Positions 13,233 to 13,392 of a DNA stretch of 13,392 nt are shown piece by piece. The notes beneath the pieces were generated by a model. That model was given only the letters and a program-made list of their open reading frames with translations. It searched no databases and had not been told where the DNA came from. The translations under genes and the position numbers were made by a program. Source of the DNA: Firm-04 sp964463355 (GTDB lineage: Bacteria; Bacillota; Clostridia; Oscillospirales; Ruminococcaceae); assembly GCA_964463355.1 (NCBI GenBank), contig CAYXBP010000036.1:1-13392 (forward strand), given 5' to 3'. Each line of letters begins with the position of its first letter. The stretch's first letter is position 1.

Positions 13233-13392
13233 GGTAGGAATGCTTATGAGATATGGAAGAGAGGTGAGTCCAATGGGTTAAGTTGCTGAAGCCACTAGAG
13301 TACGGGGGAGATGTTCGTACATCTGCCAAGGAAAGATTTAAGACCTGCAAATAAAAGTCAAGGGGCAAGATGAAAGTTTCACATAACTTTCA
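13233..13392 (+). ncRNA. Structured non-coding RNA, possibly the 5' end of a group II intron (runs off right edge)
   Basis: No convincing reading frame follows the promoter. From 13264 the sequence GTGAGTCCAATGGGTTAAG resembles the opening of bacterial group II introns, which start GUGYG and soon carry a GGG(TG)TTAAG segment, as in Ll.LtrB. GUGAG departs from the usual GUGYG. Hairpins include AGATGT-TCGT-ACATCT (13309-13324) and TGAAAGTT-TCACAT-AACTTTCA (13371-13392), the latter an exact 8-pair stem ending at the window edge. If it is an intron, a reverse transcriptase ORF should lie within about 600-800 bases to the right. A different riboswitch or small RNA remains possible; I matched it to none of the common riboswitch cores. 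Confidence 0.45.

Noticed and set aside
13264..13392. Common riboswitches (M-box, lysine, SAM, cobalamin, Mn, c-di-GMP)
   Set aside because: Isolated words such as GGTGAG looked suggestive, but the conserved cores of these classes are not present in order.

Overview
The window looks like chromosomal DNA from a Gram-positive gut or rumen clostridium, most like the Ruminococcus/Oscillospiraceae group. The evidence is strong Shine-Dalgarno sites before nearly every gene, textbook sigma-A promoters (TTGACA, 16-17 bases, TATAAT), a T-box leader before aspS, a PerR-rubrerythrin pair, a dockerin-bearing carbohydrate esterase, a GLUG-repeat surface protein, and a Cys-rich protein of a kind I recall from Clostridia. 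The species cannot be fixed from the sequence. Most genes are housekeeping genes. No CRISPR array, tRNA, rRNA or complete insertion sequence was seen.

Layout. 1-575 (-): N-terminal part of a secreted GLUG-repeat protein with its own promoter. 576-852: intergenic, with a long imperfect hairpin and a separate 18-bp palindrome. 853-1768 (+): a holin-like protein overlapping an N-acetylmuramoyl-L-alanine amidase with a SPOR domain, closed by a two-way terminator. 1841-4269 (-): aspS followed by a NodB-type deacetylase that lacks an ATG, GTG or TTG at its expected start. 4270-4728: divergent control region, with the T-box leader of aspS on one side and the promoter and operator of a PerR-type regulator on the other. 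4729-5698 (+): perR and rubrerythrin. 5720-5777: two-way terminator. 5776-11297 (-): prfB, maf, a CE2-like esterase and ligA, listed left to right and transcribed in the reverse order, with an extra promoter for prfB. 11390-12244 (-): Cys-rich protein. 12376-13071 (-): hisI and hisE with their own promoter. 13198-13392 (+): a consensus promoter feeding a non-coding sequence that runs off the window and resembles the 5' end of a group II intron or another structured RNA.

How the genes fit together. perR and rubrerythrin form a peroxide-defence unit with a palindromic operator just after the -10 box. aspS should be induced when charged tRNA-Asp is low. hisI and hisE catalyse adjacent histidine steps. 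The holin-amidase pair is a lysis-type cassette without visible phage neighbours. The esterase and the GLUG protein are exported and fit a plant-polymer or host-surface lifestyle.

The items most worth following are the RNA-like sequence at the right edge, the deacetylase start codon, the stand-alone holin-amidase cassette with its upstream palindrome, the single-repeat dockerin esterase inside a housekeeping cluster, and the Cys-rich protein of unknown role.
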